A DNA stretch of 64,000 nucleotides from Lutimonas halocynthiae (GCF_030409835.1 NZ_JAUFQO010000012.1:218437-282436), one strand, 5' to 3'. Counted from the first letter of the stretch, positions 30,055-41,328 are shown. Notes: generated by a model from the letters alone, not told the origin. Numbers and translations are program-made.

Positions 30055-31500
30055 TTAGTGTTTATTAATGCTTTTCAAATAGTAGTTTAGGTTACTGTCA
30101 AGGAAGAACACATAGCCATTTTCAACCTTTCCTTCATTATTGACAATTATAGTTCTTGCCATATCACCTTCATACCAATCATAAGATTCAGAATCTTTGG
30201 CTAGTTTAAACTGACTGCCTTCAGGTAGTTTTTTTGAGCTAACAAATTTTTTCCATTCTTCATCAGTTTTGTTTCTTTCTATGCCGATAAAAACAACTTC
30301 AGGGTGGTGCTTTTCTAAATAATGGAGCTTTTCTTTTAATAACTCTATTCTTCCTAATTCTGTAGGCCAGAAATAGATCACTGCATTTGAATCCTTGATC
30401 AGTTTATTGATTTCAACTTCAGAATTATCTACGCCATAAGCGGTAAGGGTTGGAAAATCCTCTCCGCAAGCAATCTTTTCTTTTTGGGCAATGGATTTTT
30501 TTAATTCTGCTTTATATGCTTCATCACTGCAATTTTCAAAGAAATAGGCATATACTTTATCAGTTTCTTCTTTTGAGAGGTTTTTATTCGATAAAGAGCC
30601 CCAAACACCTTTGGCCAAAAGAGAATTTTTAAAATCTTCAACATGAATCCTGTTATCAACCACTTTCATGAATTCGAGTTCAAAGATCCTGTTCTCCGGA
30701 TCTTTCATTTTCTCATCATGGGCCAGGTTATATAAAAAATTATTAATAAAGGCCAAGTTCCAACTATAATCCAATAAGGATTCGTCATTGAGTTCTATCA
30801 ATTTTCTGTAGTCATAAAAATCATCACTAAGCTCAGGAGCTTTATCAAGACCCAAGGCTTTTTTATGGTTGTATGCATATCTTTCTTTATAAAAAAAGAA
30901 GGGAACATAAATACCCGTTTTCACCAATTTATCAAAAAATTCAGAAGGTGCCTCTTCTTCATTAGATAGAAAGTGGTTATATGCTTCGAGTTCTTTTTTA
31001 ATGCCTTGGTCAATCACTTCCGAAAATTCGGCTTCATTTAGTTTATAATTGTGCTTGAAATCTTTTTCAACTTTTTCTTGTTCCAGATATAGATTAATCA
31101 AATAATTATTTTTTGCACTTCCCTTACCACTAAAGATTAATGATTCATCAAAATCCCAGGTATTTAGATACAAGAGAAGACTGTCTTTAGGTTCAAGGTA
31201 TAAGTATTGAAATTCTGCTCCGTGTTTAAATGTATATAGACCGAGCTCAAGGGAGTCAATTTTAAAAGAAAATTTGTGATGATCATTGATTTTGGCAGAA
31301 TCAAGTATTTTCTTGCCTTTGGTCAAATACACAAATTTATCTTTCGGGTTTTTAATTTTACCAGCAAAATAAGTATATCCCTTTTCCTCCTTGTTGTCAC
31401 AACTGGAAAAAGTGAATAGTAAGAAAAGCAGCGAAAGCAATGAGATAGGCTGCGAAAAGTAACTTTTTTTCAAATAAATTATTTTAGACATGATAGACAA
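30055..31500 (-). CDS. Thioredoxin-fold lipoprotein lacking the CXXC motif
   Basis: 481 residues with a lipoprotein leader (ending TFSSC, Cys34). The N-terminal part has a DUF4369-like beta domain (KDKFVYLTKGKKILDSAKI). The C-terminal 140 residues have a TlpA/AhpC-type thioredoxin fold (DFPTLTAYGVDN, VVFIGIERNKTDEEWKKF, ARTIIVNNEGK). In place of the usual WCxxC the chain reads YFWPTELGRIE, so no redox-active pair remains. A structural or binding role is more likely than disulfide chemistry. The central helical region (about 150-330) is unassigned. Confidence 0.7.
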   Translation of the reverse strand: MSIMSKIIYLKKSYFSQPISLLSLLFLLFTFSSCDNKEEKGYTYFAGKIKNPKDKFVYLTKGKKILDSAKINDHHKFSFKIDSLELGLYTFKHGAEFQYLYLEPKDSLLLYLNTWDFDESLIFSGKGSAKNNYLINLYLEQEKVEKDFKHNYKLNEAEFSEVIDQGIKKELEAYNHFLSNEEEAPSEFFDKLVKTGIYVPFFFYKERYAYNHKKALGLDKAPELSDDFYDYRKLIELNDESLLDYSWNLAFINNFLYNLAHDEKMKDPENRIFELEFMKVVDNRIHVEDFKNSLLAKGVWGSLSNKNLSKEETDKVYAYFFENCSDEAYKAELKKSIAQKEKIACGEDFPTLTAYGVDNSEVEINKLIKDSNAVIYFWPTELGRIELLKEKLHYLEKHHPEVVFIGIERNKTDEEWKKFVSSKKLPEGSQFKLAKDSESYDWYEGDMARTIIVNNEGKVENGYVFFLDSNLNYYLKSINKH

Positions 31501-31664
31501 ATGTACTAATATACCTCAGGTGCTCTTGTTAATGTGATGTTAAAAATTAGAGAGAAAAAGGTTAAAAAAATTAACGTAAAGCCAAAGATTCCATACTGTT
31601 TTTAACAGTCTTAAGAGCTAAAATAATATGATATGTTAAGTCAATATATCTGACTAAATTACTT

Positions 31665-31672
31665 AGTTTTGC
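31665..31672 (+). promoter_or_regulatory. -7 element of the ABC-F gene
   Basis: TAGTTTTG matches TAnnTTTG, 18 bp before the ATG. AGTCA and TGACT half-sites lie just upstream, but no TTG at -33 is clear. Confidence 0.4.
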
Positions 31673-31684
31673 AAAAAAAAATAA

Positions 31685-33313
<1,629 letters not shown>

Positions 33314-33345
33314 TAGTACACGGCTTCTCTTTATTTAATGTTGTA

Positions 33346-34242
33346 TTATTTTCGGGGATGGTATTTTTCAACCACCTGTTTCAAGTGGCTTTTGTCTAGA
33401 TGCATGTAGATCTCAGTGGTCGTGATACTTTCATGTCCTAACATTTGTTGTATGGCTCTTAAATCAGCACCATTTTCAAGAAGGTGGGTAGCGAAAGAAT
33501 GCCGGAGCGTATGTGGGCTCACTGTTTTGTGTATACCAGCTTTCTCTGTCAAATCTTTTAATATCATAAAAACCATATTACGGCTAATTTGTTTGCCTCT
33601 TCTATTCAAAAAGATGGTGTCTTCATGACCTTTTTGAATTTTGATTCTTGAACGGATGAGGTTCTTGTAATTTTCGATGAGTTTGATCATATATGAATTG
33701 ATAGGTACAAATCGTTGTTTGTTTCCTTTACCAATCACCCTGATGAATCCTTCCTCAAAAAAAAGATCAGAAATTTTCAATTGAATCATCTCAGTTACAC
33801 GAAGCCCGCAGCTATATAAAGTTTCTATCATGGCCCTGTTGCGTTCGCCCTCAGGCTTGCTTAAATCAATTTGAGAAATGATCTCATTGATTTCATTTTC
33901 TGACAAGGTATCGGGTAATTTTCTTCCTATTTTCGGCGCTTCAAGCAGGTCTGTGGGGTTTTCTTTCCGGTAATCTTCAAATATTAAATAGTCAAAGAAG
34001 TTGCGCAGACCTGAAATCATCCTGGCTTGTGACCTGGGAGCAATAATCTTTGCATTGCTGTAAACAAACCTTTCAAGAATGTCTGAAGTGATTTTGTCTG
34101 GTGAAATGGTAAGTTCATTTTCATTCAGAAATTTTGTCAACTTCAGAATGTCTTGACTATACGCACTGATAGAGTTCTCTGAGAGCCCCCTTTCAATCTT
34201 TAAAAAGTACTGATAATCTTTTATAGCATCTTTCCAAGTCAT
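33346..34242 (-). CDS. xerD: Site-specific tyrosine recombinase XerD
   Basis: 298-residue chromosome-dimer resolution recombinase. N-terminal SAM-like core-binding domain (about 1-90) and C-terminal catalytic domain with SCGLRVTEM (Arg), GKGNKQRFV (Lys), HTLRHSFATHLL (His/Arg), LGHESITTTEIYMH (His and nucleophilic Tyr). Length and motifs fit XerD-type proteins of Bacteroidota. It is clearly different from the longer recombinase at 60810-62108, which has an extra N-terminal domain and sits in a cassette array. Confidence 0.93.
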   Translation of the reverse strand: MTWKDAIKDYQYFLKIERGLSENSISAYSQDILKLTKFLNENELTISPDKITSDILERFVYSNAKIIAPRSQARMISGLRNFFDYLIFEDYRKENPTDLLEAPKIGRKLPDTLSENEINEIISQIDLSKPEGERNRAMIETLYSCGLRVTEMIQLKISDLFFEEGFIRVIGKGNKQRFVPINSYMIKLIENYKNLIRSRIKIQKGHEDTIFLNRRGKQISRNMVFMILKDLTEKAGIHKTVSPHTLRHSFATHLLENGADLRAIQQMLGHESITTTEIYMHLDKSHLKQVVEKYHPRK

Positions 34243-34306
34243 GGTTTTAAGTGTGTAGATTGATCAATATTCATGCGAATTTCGTAAGCTAATTGTAAAA
34301 TTATGC

Positions 34307-34314
34307 TATTTTTG
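34307..34314 (+). promoter_or_regulatory. -7 element upstream of aroQ
   Basis: TATTTTTG fits TAnnTTTG, about 80 bp before the aroQ start. No convincing -33 TTG at usual spacing. Confidence 0.3.
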
Positions 34315-34393
34315 GCAACAGGTACCAATTATTCTTTGTTTCTGATTACAGTCATGTAAGAAAGTTAATACAAAGTTCTAAAATAAGTTATTC

Positions 34394-34810
34394 ATGAAGA
34401 TAATCATTATCAACGGCCCGAATTTAAATTTACTCGGTAAACGTGAACCTGAAATTTATGGGAGCAATTCCTTTGAGGATTATTTTAGACAATTGCAATC
34501 TCAATTTAAAGACATTGAATTGACCTATTTTCAGTCAAATATTGAAGGCGAGCTTATTGATAAGATACATGAAACAGGATTTTCATATGACGGGATAATC
34601 TTGAATGCTGCAGCCTATACACATACCTCTGTGGGCATAGGAGATGCGGTAAAAGGCGTGGAGACTCCAGTAGTTGAGGTACATATTTCGAATGTGTATG
34701 AGAGGGAGTCTTTTCGACATACTTCGTATATCGCGCCCAACGTAAAAGGTATTATTGCAGGCTTTGGATTGCAGAGCTATGAACTTGCCATTCGTTCATA
34801 TATCAAGTAA
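34394..34810 (+). CDS. aroQ: Type II 3-dehydroquinate dehydratase
   Basis: 138-residue enzyme of the shikimate pathway converting 3-dehydroquinate to 3-dehydroshikimate. The family signature INGPNLNLLGKREPEIYG carries the active-site Arg and Tyr. NAAAYTHTSVGI and HISNVYERESFRH supply the other substrate ligands and catalytic His. Standard length for dodecameric type II enzymes. Divergent from xerD. Confidence 0.96.
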   Translation: MKIIIINGPNLNLLGKREPEIYGSNSFEDYFRQLQSQFKDIELTYFQSNIEGELIDKIHETGFSYDGIILNAAAYTHTSVGIGDAVKGVETPVVEVHISNVYERESFRHTSYIAPNVKGIIAGFGLQSYELAIRSYIK

Positions 34811-34919
34811 ATTCAACGAAAACGATATCGTATTATTTTGTTAACTTTTTGATAATATATAATAAATATCAGTTAATATTGAATAGCATTTTTTATTTTT
34901 ACATTTCAAATTTTCACAC

Positions 34920-35774
34920 ATGATATTAGTAGCAGATAGTGGTTCAACCAAAACGAATTGGATTGCGATTAACGACAAGGGAGAGACACATTTCAAAATC
35001 GATACAGATGGATTAAACCCTGCGGTATTCTCAAGAGAAACACTTTATGATAGGGTGATTACGAAAAAGGAGCTTTTTGAGATTAAGGAAGATGTTAAAG
35101 AGATCTACTTTTATGGTGCCGGGTGTGGAACAAAAAAGGCTGCTGATTATTTGAAAGCACTTTTTGAAGATATTTTTACCAATGCATACATAGAGATTTA
35201 TGAAGACACGATTGCTGCTGTAAAGTCATTGCAGACTGATACGCCAGGTGTTGTATGTATTTTAGGAACAGGATCTAATTGTAGTTATTTTGATGGTAAA
35301 GAAACGCATCAGAAAATAGTTTCTTTAGGCTATATGCTTATGGATTCTGCCAGTGGAAATTTTTATGGGAAGCAAATTATAAAAGACCATGCTTATGGCA
35401 CAATGCCGAAAGATTTAGCAAAAAAATTCGAATCTGAGTACGATTTATCGCCAGATACAATTAAAACTAATCTTTATAAAAAAGACAATCCGAATACTTA
35501 CCTCGCAAGCGTTGGAAGATTTTTGATCGAAAATAAGTCAAGTGATTATGCTCAAAAAATCATTAAAGACGGGATAAGATTTTTTGTAGAAAATCAAATT
35601 ATGCAATTTGAGGAATGTAAAAACGTACCTGTTTATTTCGTAGGGTCAATTGCTCATTTTCTTCATGATGAAATCGTAGATGTATTAGGTGAGTACGACC
35701 TGACTTTAGGTAAAATCGTTAGACACCCAATTGTTACACTTGCTGCTTATCACGCTTCTAAAGTCTCAAAATAA
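34920..35774 (+). CDS. BadF/BadG/BcrA-type ATPase, N-acetylglucosamine-kinase-like
   Basis: 284-residue actin-fold kinase of the BadF/BadG/BcrA/BcrD family. The phosphate-1 motif is DSGSTKTNW near the N-terminus, phosphate-2 is CILGTGSNC, and the C-terminal adenosine-type motif FVGSIAHF is present. Proteins of this length resemble N-acetylglucosamine or N-acetylmuramate-type kinases rather than benzoyl-CoA reductase activators, which carry Fe-S cysteines. A role in amino-sugar recycling is an inference. It stands alone and converges with ridA. Confidence 0.75.
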   Translation: MILVADSGSTKTNWIAINDKGETHFKIDTDGLNPAVFSRETLYDRVITKKELFEIKEDVKEIYFYGAGCGTKKAADYLKALFEDIFTNAYIEIYEDTIAAVKSLQTDTPGVVCILGTGSNCSYFDGKETHQKIVSLGYMLMDSASGNFYGKQIIKDHAYGTMPKDLAKKFESEYDLSPDTIKTNLYKKDNPNTYLASVGRFLIENKSSDYAQKIIKDGIRFFVENQIMQFEECKNVPVYFVGSIAHFLHDEIVDVLGEYDLTLGKIVRHPIVTLAAYHASKVSK

Positions 35775-35801
35775 GCGTTGTTTAAGATTTATTAAGTCAG
35801 C

Positions 35802-36182
35802 TTATTTTCTGGCCAATACTGAGATTTCAACATTTACGTCTTTTGGTAATCTGGCCACTTCAACAGTTTCACGAGCAGGAGCGGTTGCCTCATCGAAAAA
35901 TGAGCCATATACCTCATTTATTTTTTGAAAGTCATTCATGTCTTTAATAAAGATGCTGGTTTTTAATACGTTTTGAAAATCCATTCCAGCTGCTTTTAAA
36001 ACTGCTCCAATATTATGCATAACCTGTTTCGTTTCCATTGTAATATCGCCAGATATCAGCTCACCAGTTGCAGGGTCTATGGCAATTTGTCCTGAAGTAT
36101 ACAAGGTGTCATCAAACACTACGGCTTGTGAATATGGCCCGATAGGTGCCGGTGCGTTGTGAGTTTCGATTATTTTTTTCAT
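35802..36182 (-). CDS. ridA: RidA-family enamine/imine deaminase
   Basis: 126-residue YjgF/YER057c/UK114 protein that hydrolyses reactive enamine/imine intermediates such as 2-aminoacrylate. Conserved N-terminus NAPAPIGPYSQAV, the GQIAIDPATGEL segment, and the C-terminal active-site Arg in PARETVEVARLP with the following ISVLA. Normal length. A palindromic repeat cluster separates it from the upstream lptD gene. Confidence 0.95.
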   Translation of the reverse strand: MKKIIETHNAPAPIGPYSQAVVFDDTLYTSGQIAIDPATGELISGDITMETKQVMHNIGAVLKAAGMDFQNVLKTSIFIKDMNDFQKINEVYGSFFDEATAPARETVEVARLPKDVNVEISVLARK

Positions 36183-36224
36183 AAGTAAATTTTAAAGCTT
36201 TGTAAATTTAGTGATAATTTTCTC

Positions 36225-36366
36225 GCGAGCCGCTCGGAGGTGAGGTGATCGGAGGTGAGGTGATGGGAGGTGAGGTGATGAGATGTGAAGGGTTCACTTG
36301 CGAACCCTTCGGAGGTGAAGGCTTCACCTCCGAGCGGCTCGCTATGAAGCGGCTCGCTATAAAACG
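36225..36366. repeat. Palindromic repeat cluster B (GGAGGTGA family)
   Basis: Outer perfect 19-bp arms at 36225-36243 and 36324-36342. Inside are three direct copies of a 15-bp unit GGAGGTGAGGTGATN (from 36236), then a 9-bp hairpin (36287-36295 and 36302-36310) whose loop ACTTGC is the same as in cluster A. The 26 bp around that hairpin are identical to cluster A. Two copies of GCGGCTCGCTAT follow at 36334 and 36349. It occupies almost the whole gap between lptD and ridA. Confidence 0.85.
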
Positions 36367-36374
36367 CTTCGAGA

Positions 36375-39035
36375 TTAAAACAAGGCTCTATCCGGGACTT
36401 TTCGTTGGTCGTATTTCAAGTCACTAAGCGGTCCTGATTTGATACCGATAAAGAAGTAGTAGGTAGCTCGGTCTCCAAACGGGACCCAGTTAAAACTAAA
36501 GCGCCAGCTGTCTAAGTCTCGCTCAAACCTTAGCTGGGTATAGGTAATACCGCTGCTTTCAAAATCATAACCCGAGGATACGCCAACTCTCCATTTTGGA
36601 GAAAATTCTAGGTTTCCGGAAATTTGTACAGAATTAGCCGTAATTTCATTTTGTGCCCGAGTATTATTATAGGTAAGTGAATACCTGACTCTAAGATCCC
36701 AGGGCATTTCAGTTTTATACAGGGTTGTTTTTTTAACTTTTTCTTCGTCAGTATTGACATTTTGGTTTCTGTTTGTCAGGCTTTCGCCAAACATACTCGG
36801 GCCATTATCAGCGTTGACTCCTCCAGATCCTGATCCGCTACCGCCTTTTGCATCTTTCCCAATATCCTTGCTCGTAATCGAATAATTGGCTGTTAAATTT
36901 GCATTGGTAAAACGCAACAAACTACCACCATTATTGATATTGTAAATACCTATTCTAGATCCGTTAGCATTCAATGCATAGGGGTCAAAGGAGGCGTTTA
37001 AATTGATTCCCAATTTGTTCTTAAGTATTTGGGTACCAGCTGTCATTCTCAATGGGCTCCAGTGTAATGAGTCAGCAGCTATATTATAACTTGTTGATAA
37101 GTTCAGGTTGTTTAAGATCTTTATTTTTCGAGGTTCATCATCATCCGGATCTTTCGAAGCAACTTTGGCTTCAAGTGTATTGTTTAAAGACATTCCTATT
37201 GAGCTGGAAAGCCCTTTTGAAGGCGTGCCGTAAATTCCATTTTGAAAGCGGGTATATTCTCTGATGTCTTCAGGGTCAATACTGGCTTGATATTCGTCAT
37301 AATAATTACTAAAATCAGGTCGGTAACTATAAGAAACGGAAGGCCGCATTACATGCCTTAAGGCCTGTATCTTACCTTTTTTAAAGTTTAACATTCCATA
37401 TACGGTAGTACTGGCAGAAATACCAGCTGAATATTCTCTATAGCTGTCAAACCCACTAATGGTATCCGTAACGACCTCATTAATTGTATCATCCCAATAT
37501 TTATCGATGGTCTTAAAATACCAGACATCTCTATATACAACAGTTGGTGCAAGGCTTATAAATTTTAATGCTTTGGCATTGGTACTCATTGACACATCGT
37601 GCCTTACTCCAGATTGTGCTTCATCAAACATTTTGGCTGTACCAAACTCTTCATCGGTAGTTGAAATCCTGTTTTGAGCATTCATTGCATAGGTGACACC
37701 AATGTTTTGCAGTGAATTCTTTTTAGATCCTACTTTCGGAGCGAAAGGGTAAATCCTATCCATGTTTACTACCAATGATGGTAGGTTCATGTCAATGCGC
37801 TCTGTATTTGTATTCTGGGTGTGGGTCATCGATGCATTCATATTGAATGGTGTACCCACGAATTTTTTATAGTAAGAAACTGAAGAGGCAAAAGTATTGG
37901 TTAGGTAATAAGGTGAACTAGATTCGTTAATAGATTCCTGAAAAAAGCTACTACTACCAAAATTTACGGAAGCCGAGAATCTTGAATTTGGATTCGAAGT
38001 TGCCGATTGACTATGCGTCCAACGAATAAAGAAATTAGTTGATTTGCTATAATCAGGAAAACCTTTTTGACTGTTGATCAGGTTTTCATATCTAAAACTA
38101 AAATTACCTGTAAATTTATATCTTAGATTGTAATTGGATTCTGCCCTCAAACCCCAGCTACCATTGGTATATATATCCCCCAGGATTGCCAAGTCAAAAT
38201 AATCGTTTACAGCAAAATAATATCCACCGTTTTGTAAAAAGTAGCCCTGATTGTTATTTTGACCCCAGACTGGAATAATAAAACCAGAAGCCCTTCCACT
38301 AGTAAGTGGCGAATAAAAGAAGGGTAAGACCAAAGGAGTTGGCACATCCGAAATAACAAGGTTACTCACTCCTCCTACAATTTTACTGTCTGGTACAATT
38401 TTGATATTATTGGTTTGCACGTAATAGTCAGGTTTTTCTTTTTGGGAGGTGGTAAACCGGGCTCTGTTGATGTAAAAGGTGCTGTCATTTTCCTTTTTTG
38501 AAATATCACCGGTGATAATCATGCCTTGTTGCTCTGTTCTTGAATTATAGATCAGCGCCTTTTCATTCTGGAAGTTATAAATCAATGAATCTTGTGTAGA
38601 AGCTTGGTCACCCTGCTGAAATTGAGGTCTTTGGATGTAAACACCAGCCGTGTCATAAATACCAGTAGCAATGGCAAGACTGTTTTTATAATCGATAATG
38701 ATCTTCCCGGCTTTAAGCTCTATATCTTTGTAATATAATTCGGCTTCGTCATAAAGTGTAGCCTTTTGATTGACAAAATCATTTGAAAGATAATCTTTAG
38801 ATCTATGAATAATATTGTCTTCAAGATATTCTTGTGTTACGGCCACACTGTCTGTTTTGCTAGTGTCTATAGCCGTTAGGGAAGGATTCGCAGGTTCTAA
38901 AATCCTTAAACTGTCAGTACTTTTTATATTGTCTTCGGCACTGTCTTTATCTTGTACTATCTGACTAAAAGCCGCTTGATTTACAAAACAAAAAAATAAG
39001 GTAAAGAAAAGTAAGTATCTTAAATTTGTATACAA
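36375..39035 (-). CDS. lptD: LptD-like LPS-assembly outer-membrane protein
   Basis: 886 residues. A signal peptide (1-25, ending AFSQ) is followed by an OstA/LptA-like N-terminal beta-jellyroll (about 70-260, with KATLYDEAELYYKDIELKAG and repeated strand patterns) and a large C-terminal beta-barrel. Expected to insert lipopolysaccharide into the outer leaflet. The four cysteines used for disulfides in E. coli LptD are not evident, which is usual for Bacteroidota homologues. Divergent from the amidase gene, whose promoter overlaps the start of this gene. Confidence 0.85.
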   Translation of the reverse strand: MYTNLRYLLFFTLFFCFVNQAAFSQIVQDKDSAEDNIKSTDSLRILEPANPSLTAIDTSKTDSVAVTQEYLEDNIIHRSKDYLSNDFVNQKATLYDEAELYYKDIELKAGKIIIDYKNSLAIATGIYDTAGVYIQRPQFQQGDQASTQDSLIYNFQNEKALIYNSRTEQQGMIITGDISKKENDSTFYINRARFTTSQKEKPDYYVQTNNIKIVPDSKIVGGVSNLVISDVPTPLVLPFFYSPLTSGRASGFIIPVWGQNNNQGYFLQNGGYYFAVNDYFDLAILGDIYTNGSWGLRAESNYNLRYKFTGNFSFRYENLINSQKGFPDYSKSTNFFIRWTHSQSATSNPNSRFSASVNFGSSSFFQESINESSSPYYLTNTFASSVSYYKKFVGTPFNMNASMTHTQNTNTERIDMNLPSLVVNMDRIYPFAPKVGSKKNSLQNIGVTYAMNAQNRISTTDEEFGTAKMFDEAQSGVRHDVSMSTNAKALKFISLAPTVVYRDVWYFKTIDKYWDDTINEVVTDTISGFDSYREYSAGISASTTVYGMLNFKKGKIQALRHVMRPSVSYSYRPDFSNYYDEYQASIDPEDIREYTRFQNGIYGTPSKGLSSSIGMSLNNTLEAKVASKDPDDDEPRKIKILNNLNLSTSYNIAADSLHWSPLRMTAGTQILKNKLGINLNASFDPYALNANGSRIGIYNINNGGSLLRFTNANLTANYSITSKDIGKDAKGGSGSGSGGVNADNGPSMFGESLTNRNQNVNTDEEKVKKTTLYKTEMPWDLRVRYSLTYNNTRAQNEITANSVQISGNLEFSPKWRVGVSSGYDFESSGITYTQLRFERDLDSWRFSFNWVPFGDRATYYFFIGIKSGPLSDLKYDQRKVPDRALF

Positions 39036-39055
39036 TGCTATAAATAGTATTTTTG
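39026..39055 (+). promoter_or_regulatory. Promoter of the amidase-MCE gene cluster
   Basis: TTG at 39026-39028, a 19-bp spacer, and TATTTTTG at 39048-39055 match the Bacteroidota TTG-N(17-23)-TAnnTTTG promoter. It reads toward the amidase gene, giving a leader of roughly 80 nt. The TTG lies inside the first codons of the divergent lptD gene. Confidence 0.6.
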
Positions 39056-39141
39056 TAAAAAAATGTCAATTTTTTTAAAGTTACAAACTTACATATATTT
39101 TTTCAGTGGTATTAACATAAAAATGAAAAACTAGAAGGATA

Positions 39142-40239
39142 ATGAGCATGATGAAATTAGAAAAAAAAAGAGAATTTACTTCGATATTAACCCTCGTGTT
39201 GTTTGTTTTGACAATGACCCTTGGTATGTCGGAATCCTATGCGCAGGATAAATTTGTAGTTGTGCTTGATGCGGGTCATGGAGGAAAGGATCCAGGAAAG
39301 GCCGCAAAGAAATATTACGAGAAAGACATTGCCTTAAGCGTTGTGCTCAAGTTAGGTAAGAAACTTGAGTCTCTTGAAGATGTCGAGGTTATTTACACAA
39401 GAAAGACAGATGTTTTTTTAGACTTGAAGGAAAGAGGCCGTATAGCCAATGAAGCAGATGCAGATTTGTTTTTGTCTATTCATTGTAATGCTTTTCATAC
39501 ACAGGCCTATGGTACAGAGACATATGTATTAGGACTGCACGCAAACAAACAAAATTTTGAGGTGGCCAAACTCGAGAATTCTGTAATCTTCCTGGAGGAT
39601 AATTATGAGGAGAAGTATGAAGGTTTTGATCCGAATTCGCCAGAAGCAGTTATAGGGATGACTTTGATGCAAGAGGAATTTCTTGATCAGAGTTTGACAT
39701 TGGCGAGTAAAATACAAACCAACTTTAGGGATGATCTTAAAAGAAAAGACAGAGGGGTGAAGCAGGCTGGTTTTGTGGTGCTGCACCAAACTTATATGCC
39801 AAGTGTATTGATAGAAACTGGTTTTATAACAAATACTGATGAAGGAGCTTTTTTAAATTCTAATAGTGGTCAGGATAAGGTTTCGGGTGCTATTTTTACA
39901 GCGATTAAGGCTTATAAGAAAAATATAGACGAGAATTTGGTTGTCGAAGAAAAGCCTTTAGTTAAGGAAGCGGAAAATGTTTATCCCGGTATTGATTTTA
40001 AGGTTCAAATCGCTTCAGGAAATAAGAAGCTGGAAACAAAATCATATAATTTCAAAGGATTAAAAGGAGTAGAGCGAGGTAAAATAGGAAGTAGTTATAA
40101 GTATTATTATGGCAAGAGTTCCGATTTTGACCAAATAGTGAAGTTGCAGAGCGAGGCGAGGAAAGCTGGATTCAAAACAGCTTTTGTGGTTGCTTTTAAA
40201 GGAAACGAACGGATTAAGGTATCTGATGTTATTAATTAG
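39142..40239 (+). CDS. N-acetylmuramoyl-L-alanine amidase with SPOR-like C-terminus
   Basis: 365-residue exported cell-wall hydrolase (amidase_3). Signal peptide about 1-35 (ending SYAQ). Zinc ligands are visible in LDAGHGGKDPG (His), EKDIA (Glu) and SIHCNA (His), with the catalytic Glu in VLIETGF. The last 75 residues (from DFKVQIASGNK) look like a SPOR-type peptidoglycan-binding fold. It cleaves the amide between muramic acid and the stem peptide during septation. Start may be the first or a following Met (39142, 39148 or 39151). First gene of a co-directional set running to menA. Confidence 0.92.
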   Translation: MSMMKLEKKREFTSILTLVLFVLTMTLGMSESYAQDKFVVVLDAGHGGKDPGKAAKKYYEKDIALSVVLKLGKKLESLEDVEVIYTRKTDVFLDLKERGRIANEADADLFLSIHCNAFHTQAYGTETYVLGLHANKQNFEVAKLENSVIFLEDNYEEKYEGFDPNSPEAVIGMTLMQEEFLDQSLTLASKIQTNFRDDLKRKDRGVKQAGFVVLHQTYMPSVLIETGFITNTDEGAFLNSNSGQDKVSGAIFTAIKAYKKNIDENLVVEEKPLVKEAENVYPGIDFKVQIASGNKKLETKSYNFKGLKGVERGKIGSSYKYYYGKSSDFDQIVKLQSEARKAGFKTAFVVAFKGNERIKVSDVIN

Positions 40240-40371
40240 TGACTTTAAAATAAAGGCTTGCTAAAAGCGTTGGAAAGTGGGTGTGTCTGTATTATTTGAT
40301 TCAAAAGAAAAGAAGAAGGCTGGCCTAAGCAAAAAAATAATGAGTAATATTGTTTAACTAAGAGCACTATT

Positions 40372-41328
40372 TTGACTGTATCAAGAGAACTTAAAACCGG
40401 AGTTATTGCGGTAATTATTATTGTCCTATCAATTTGGGGGTATAACTTCATGAAGAATAGAAGTTTATACGACAAAACAAGAACTTTTTATGCGGAATAT
40501 ACCAATGTACAAGGTTTGGCGCCAAAAAGTGCGATTACCATTAATGGATTAAAAGTAGGAACGGTTTCTGAAATTACATTTCATCCAGAAAAAAAAGGGG
40601 TTTTAGTGGCACATTTGAATTTAAGCAATGACATTGAATTCTCGGTTAACAGTGTAGCTCAAATATATAGTCCTGATTTTATTAGTGGAAAATCTCTTAA
40701 AATAAATATTGCGATTGATGAAGGAGACATGGCTGTTAGTGGTGATACGCTGGTTGGCGAGGTGGATTCTGGAATAATGAGTATGATCAACGAACAAATT
40801 GCTCCCTTGCAATCTAAGGTTGAGAGTTTTGTTGTGCATACAGATTCTGTGATGCAAAACATCAATAAGGTGATGGATGCTGAGAATCAAAAAAATATTA
40901 AAGCATCTCTTCAAAGTATGAATACCATACTTAGCAATTTTAAAAGGACAGCTCATAATTTAGAACAAATGACCAATGAAGGAGGTCAGATCGATAGTAT
41001 CTTGATGGGTGCCAACAAAACTGTTCATAATTTTGCGCAAATATCTGATTCAATTCAGGCTGTAAATATTGGTGCTACGGTAGCCGAATTACAGCATTCT
41101 CTTGAAAGCTTCAATGTTATTTTGGACAGCGTTAGCGCTGGTAAAGGAACCCTGGGTAAACTTATGCAGGATGAAGCGCTCTATGACAACTTAACAAACT
41201 CATCTAAAGAGTTAGAAGAGTTGCTGAAAGAGGTGAAAGAACACCCAAAAAGATTTGTGCACTTATCAGTCTTTGGGAAGAAGGAAAAACCTTATGAAGA
41301 GCCCATTGAAGAGCCCATAAAAGAGTAG
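40372..41328 (+). CDS. mlaD: MlaD/MCE-family lipid-transport protein
   Basis: 318 residues. One N-terminal membrane anchor (about 10-25) is followed by a single MCE domain (about 38-120: YTNVQGLAPKSAITINGLKVGTVSEI) and a long helical, coiled-coil-prone tail with many Ser/Asn. Such proteins bind phospholipid in the periplasm and work with MlaE/MlaF-like ABC components, which are not in the window. The start is TTG: from the in-frame stop at 40345-40347 to this codon there is no ATG or GTG. Confidence 0.85.
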   Translation: MTVSRELKTGVIAVIIIVLSIWGYNFMKNRSLYDKTRTFYAEYTNVQGLAPKSAITINGLKVGTVSEITFHPEKKGVLVAHLNLSNDIEFSVNSVAQIYSPDFISGKSLKINIAIDEGDMAVSGDTLVGEVDSGIMSMINEQIAPLQSKVESFVVHTDSVMQNINKVMDAENQKNIKASLQSMNTILSNFKRTAHNLEQMTNEGGQIDSILMGANKTVHNFAQISDSIQAVNIGATVAELQHSLESFNVILDSVSAGKGTLGKLMQDEALYDNLTNSSKELEELLKEVKEHPKRFVHLSVFGKKEKPYEEPIEEPIKE

